This document shows positions 63,584 to 64,000 of a stretch of DNA of 64,000 nucleotides, in pieces. The stretch comes from Microbaculum sp051390635 (GTDB taxonomy: Bacteria > Pseudomonadota > Alphaproteobacteria > Rhizobiales > Tepidamorphaceae): contig NZ_JBPODT010000002.1 in the NCBI RefSeq assembly GCF_051390635.1, positions 1,116,001 through 1,180,000 on the forward strand. The letters are read 5' to 3'. Each line of letters begins with the position of its first letter. Within the stretch, counting starts at the first letter, position 1. Position numbers and translations under genes: made by a program. The notes below the pieces were generated by a model that had not been told where the DNA came from, searched no databases, and saw nothing but the letters and a program-made list of their open reading frames with translations.

Positions 63584-64000
63584 TTACTTATCCGCGATCA
63601 TCGCACTGATTTCAGCTTCCGCGACCAACGCACCATCGACGCGGGCTTCCGCCGCATACTTCCAGATCGTGCGGCGGTTTCGGATCTTACGAACATGGTA
63701 ATGGACGACATCACCGGGAACGACGGGCTTGCGGAACTTGCACTTGTCGATGGTCATGAAATAGACGAGTTTCGGCTGCCCGGCTGCGTACCGCATAATA
63801 CACACCGCACCGGCCGTCTGCGCCATTCCCTCGACGAGCAAGATCCCCGGCATTACCGGACGATCCGGGAAATGACCGGTGAAATGCGGCTCATTGATGG
63901 TCACGTTCTTGATGCCCACGCAGGATTCGTCGCCATCTATGTCGACGATCCGGTCAACCATCAGGAACGGATAACGATGCGGCAACAGCTCTAAAAGCCG
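63584..64000 (-). CDS. fabZ: 3-hydroxyacyl-ACP dehydratase FabZ (5' end outside the window)
   Basis: FabZ dehydrates 3-hydroxyacyl-ACP in fatty acid elongation and competes with LpxA for the same acyl-ACP pool. The visible 138 codons run without a stop to the right edge and begin RLLELLPHRYPFLMVDR, so the true start lies beyond 64000. The active-site hot-dog motif is clear: HFTGHFPDRPVMPG with His and the Glu in LLVEGMAQ. lpxD would be expected further upstream, judging from the usual order. Confidence 0.97.
   Translation of the reverse strand, partial: RLLELLPHRYPFLMVDRIVDIDGDESCVGIKNVTINEPHFTGHFPDRPVMPGILLVEGMAQTAGAVCIMRYAAGQPKLVYFMTIDKCKFRKPVVPGDVVHYHVRKIRNRRTIWKYAAEARVDGALVAEAEISAMIADK

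Overview
The window is GC-rich chromosomal DNA from an alphaproteobacterium, most likely of the order Hyphomicrobiales (Rhizobiales); the genus cannot be named from sequence alone. The evidence is the block dusB-ntrB-ntrC-ntrY-ntrX-trkA-trkH-dat-hfq-hflX-mazG, a fused ispDF, an E1-beta pyruvate dehydrogenase subunit with its own lipoyl domain, LpxI rather than LpxH, and LexA boxes of the alphaproteobacterial GAAC-N7-GAAC type. Nearly all of it is core housekeeping sequence. No insertion sequence, integrase, phage module or CRISPR array was seen.

Layout. 1-2362: an acetamidase/formamidase-family gene and a tRNA-Ser(UGA). 2363-9770: a plus-strand run of rlpA, a D-Ala-D-Ala carboxypeptidase-like gene, tmk, holB, metG, tatD and a metallo-beta-lactamase-fold hydrolase. 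9774-11315: a membrane diguanylate cyclase. 11714-18142: mazG facing hflX, then hfq, a D-amino-acid-transaminase-like gene and the Trk potassium system. 18260-25762: the nitrogen two-component systems NtrYX and NtrBC with dusB. 25894-27575: ispDF and a CinA/PncC-type gene. 27598-37599: on the minus strand, the pyruvate dehydrogenase complex (pdhA, pdhB, pdhC, lpdA) with lipA, ratA, a small GlsB-type membrane protein, a small exported protein of unknown function and a fused MFS/spermidine-synthase-like protein. 37770-46611: ftsB, eno, queF (plus), kdsA, a small P-loop kinase, a VOC protein, pyrG, secG, tpiA and a two-gene unit combining a MetH-activation-domain-like protein with a small 'virulence factor' family protein. 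46816-55407: ppiD, trpE, trpG, trpD, trpC, moaC, moeA and lexA, all on the plus strand. 55423-64000: comEC, gltX, gltA, and the lipid A genes lpxB, lpxI, lpxA with a fabZ that runs off the right edge.

Functionally the window joins central carbon metabolism (enolase, TPI, PDH complex, citrate synthase, lipoate synthesis), envelope construction (lipid A and KDO synthesis, RlpA, FtsB, SecG, PpiD), nitrogen control (NtrBC/NtrYX), tryptophan and molybdenum cofactor synthesis, and SOS control.

The observations that seem least routine are: a D,D-carboxypeptidase homologue in which two of the three penicillin-binding active-site motifs are changed (SxN to NAN, KTG to FTG); the compact MetH-activation-like/PF13769-like gene pair with no corrinoid protein or methyltransferase beside it; an acetamidase/formamidase homologue carrying a CxxC...CxxC insert; terminators embedded in coding 3' ends (gltA's within lpxB, one spanning the ntrC stop); and a tight cluster of GC-rich inverted repeats between eno and ftsB. 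I did not find a clearly new multi-gene defence or mobile system here.
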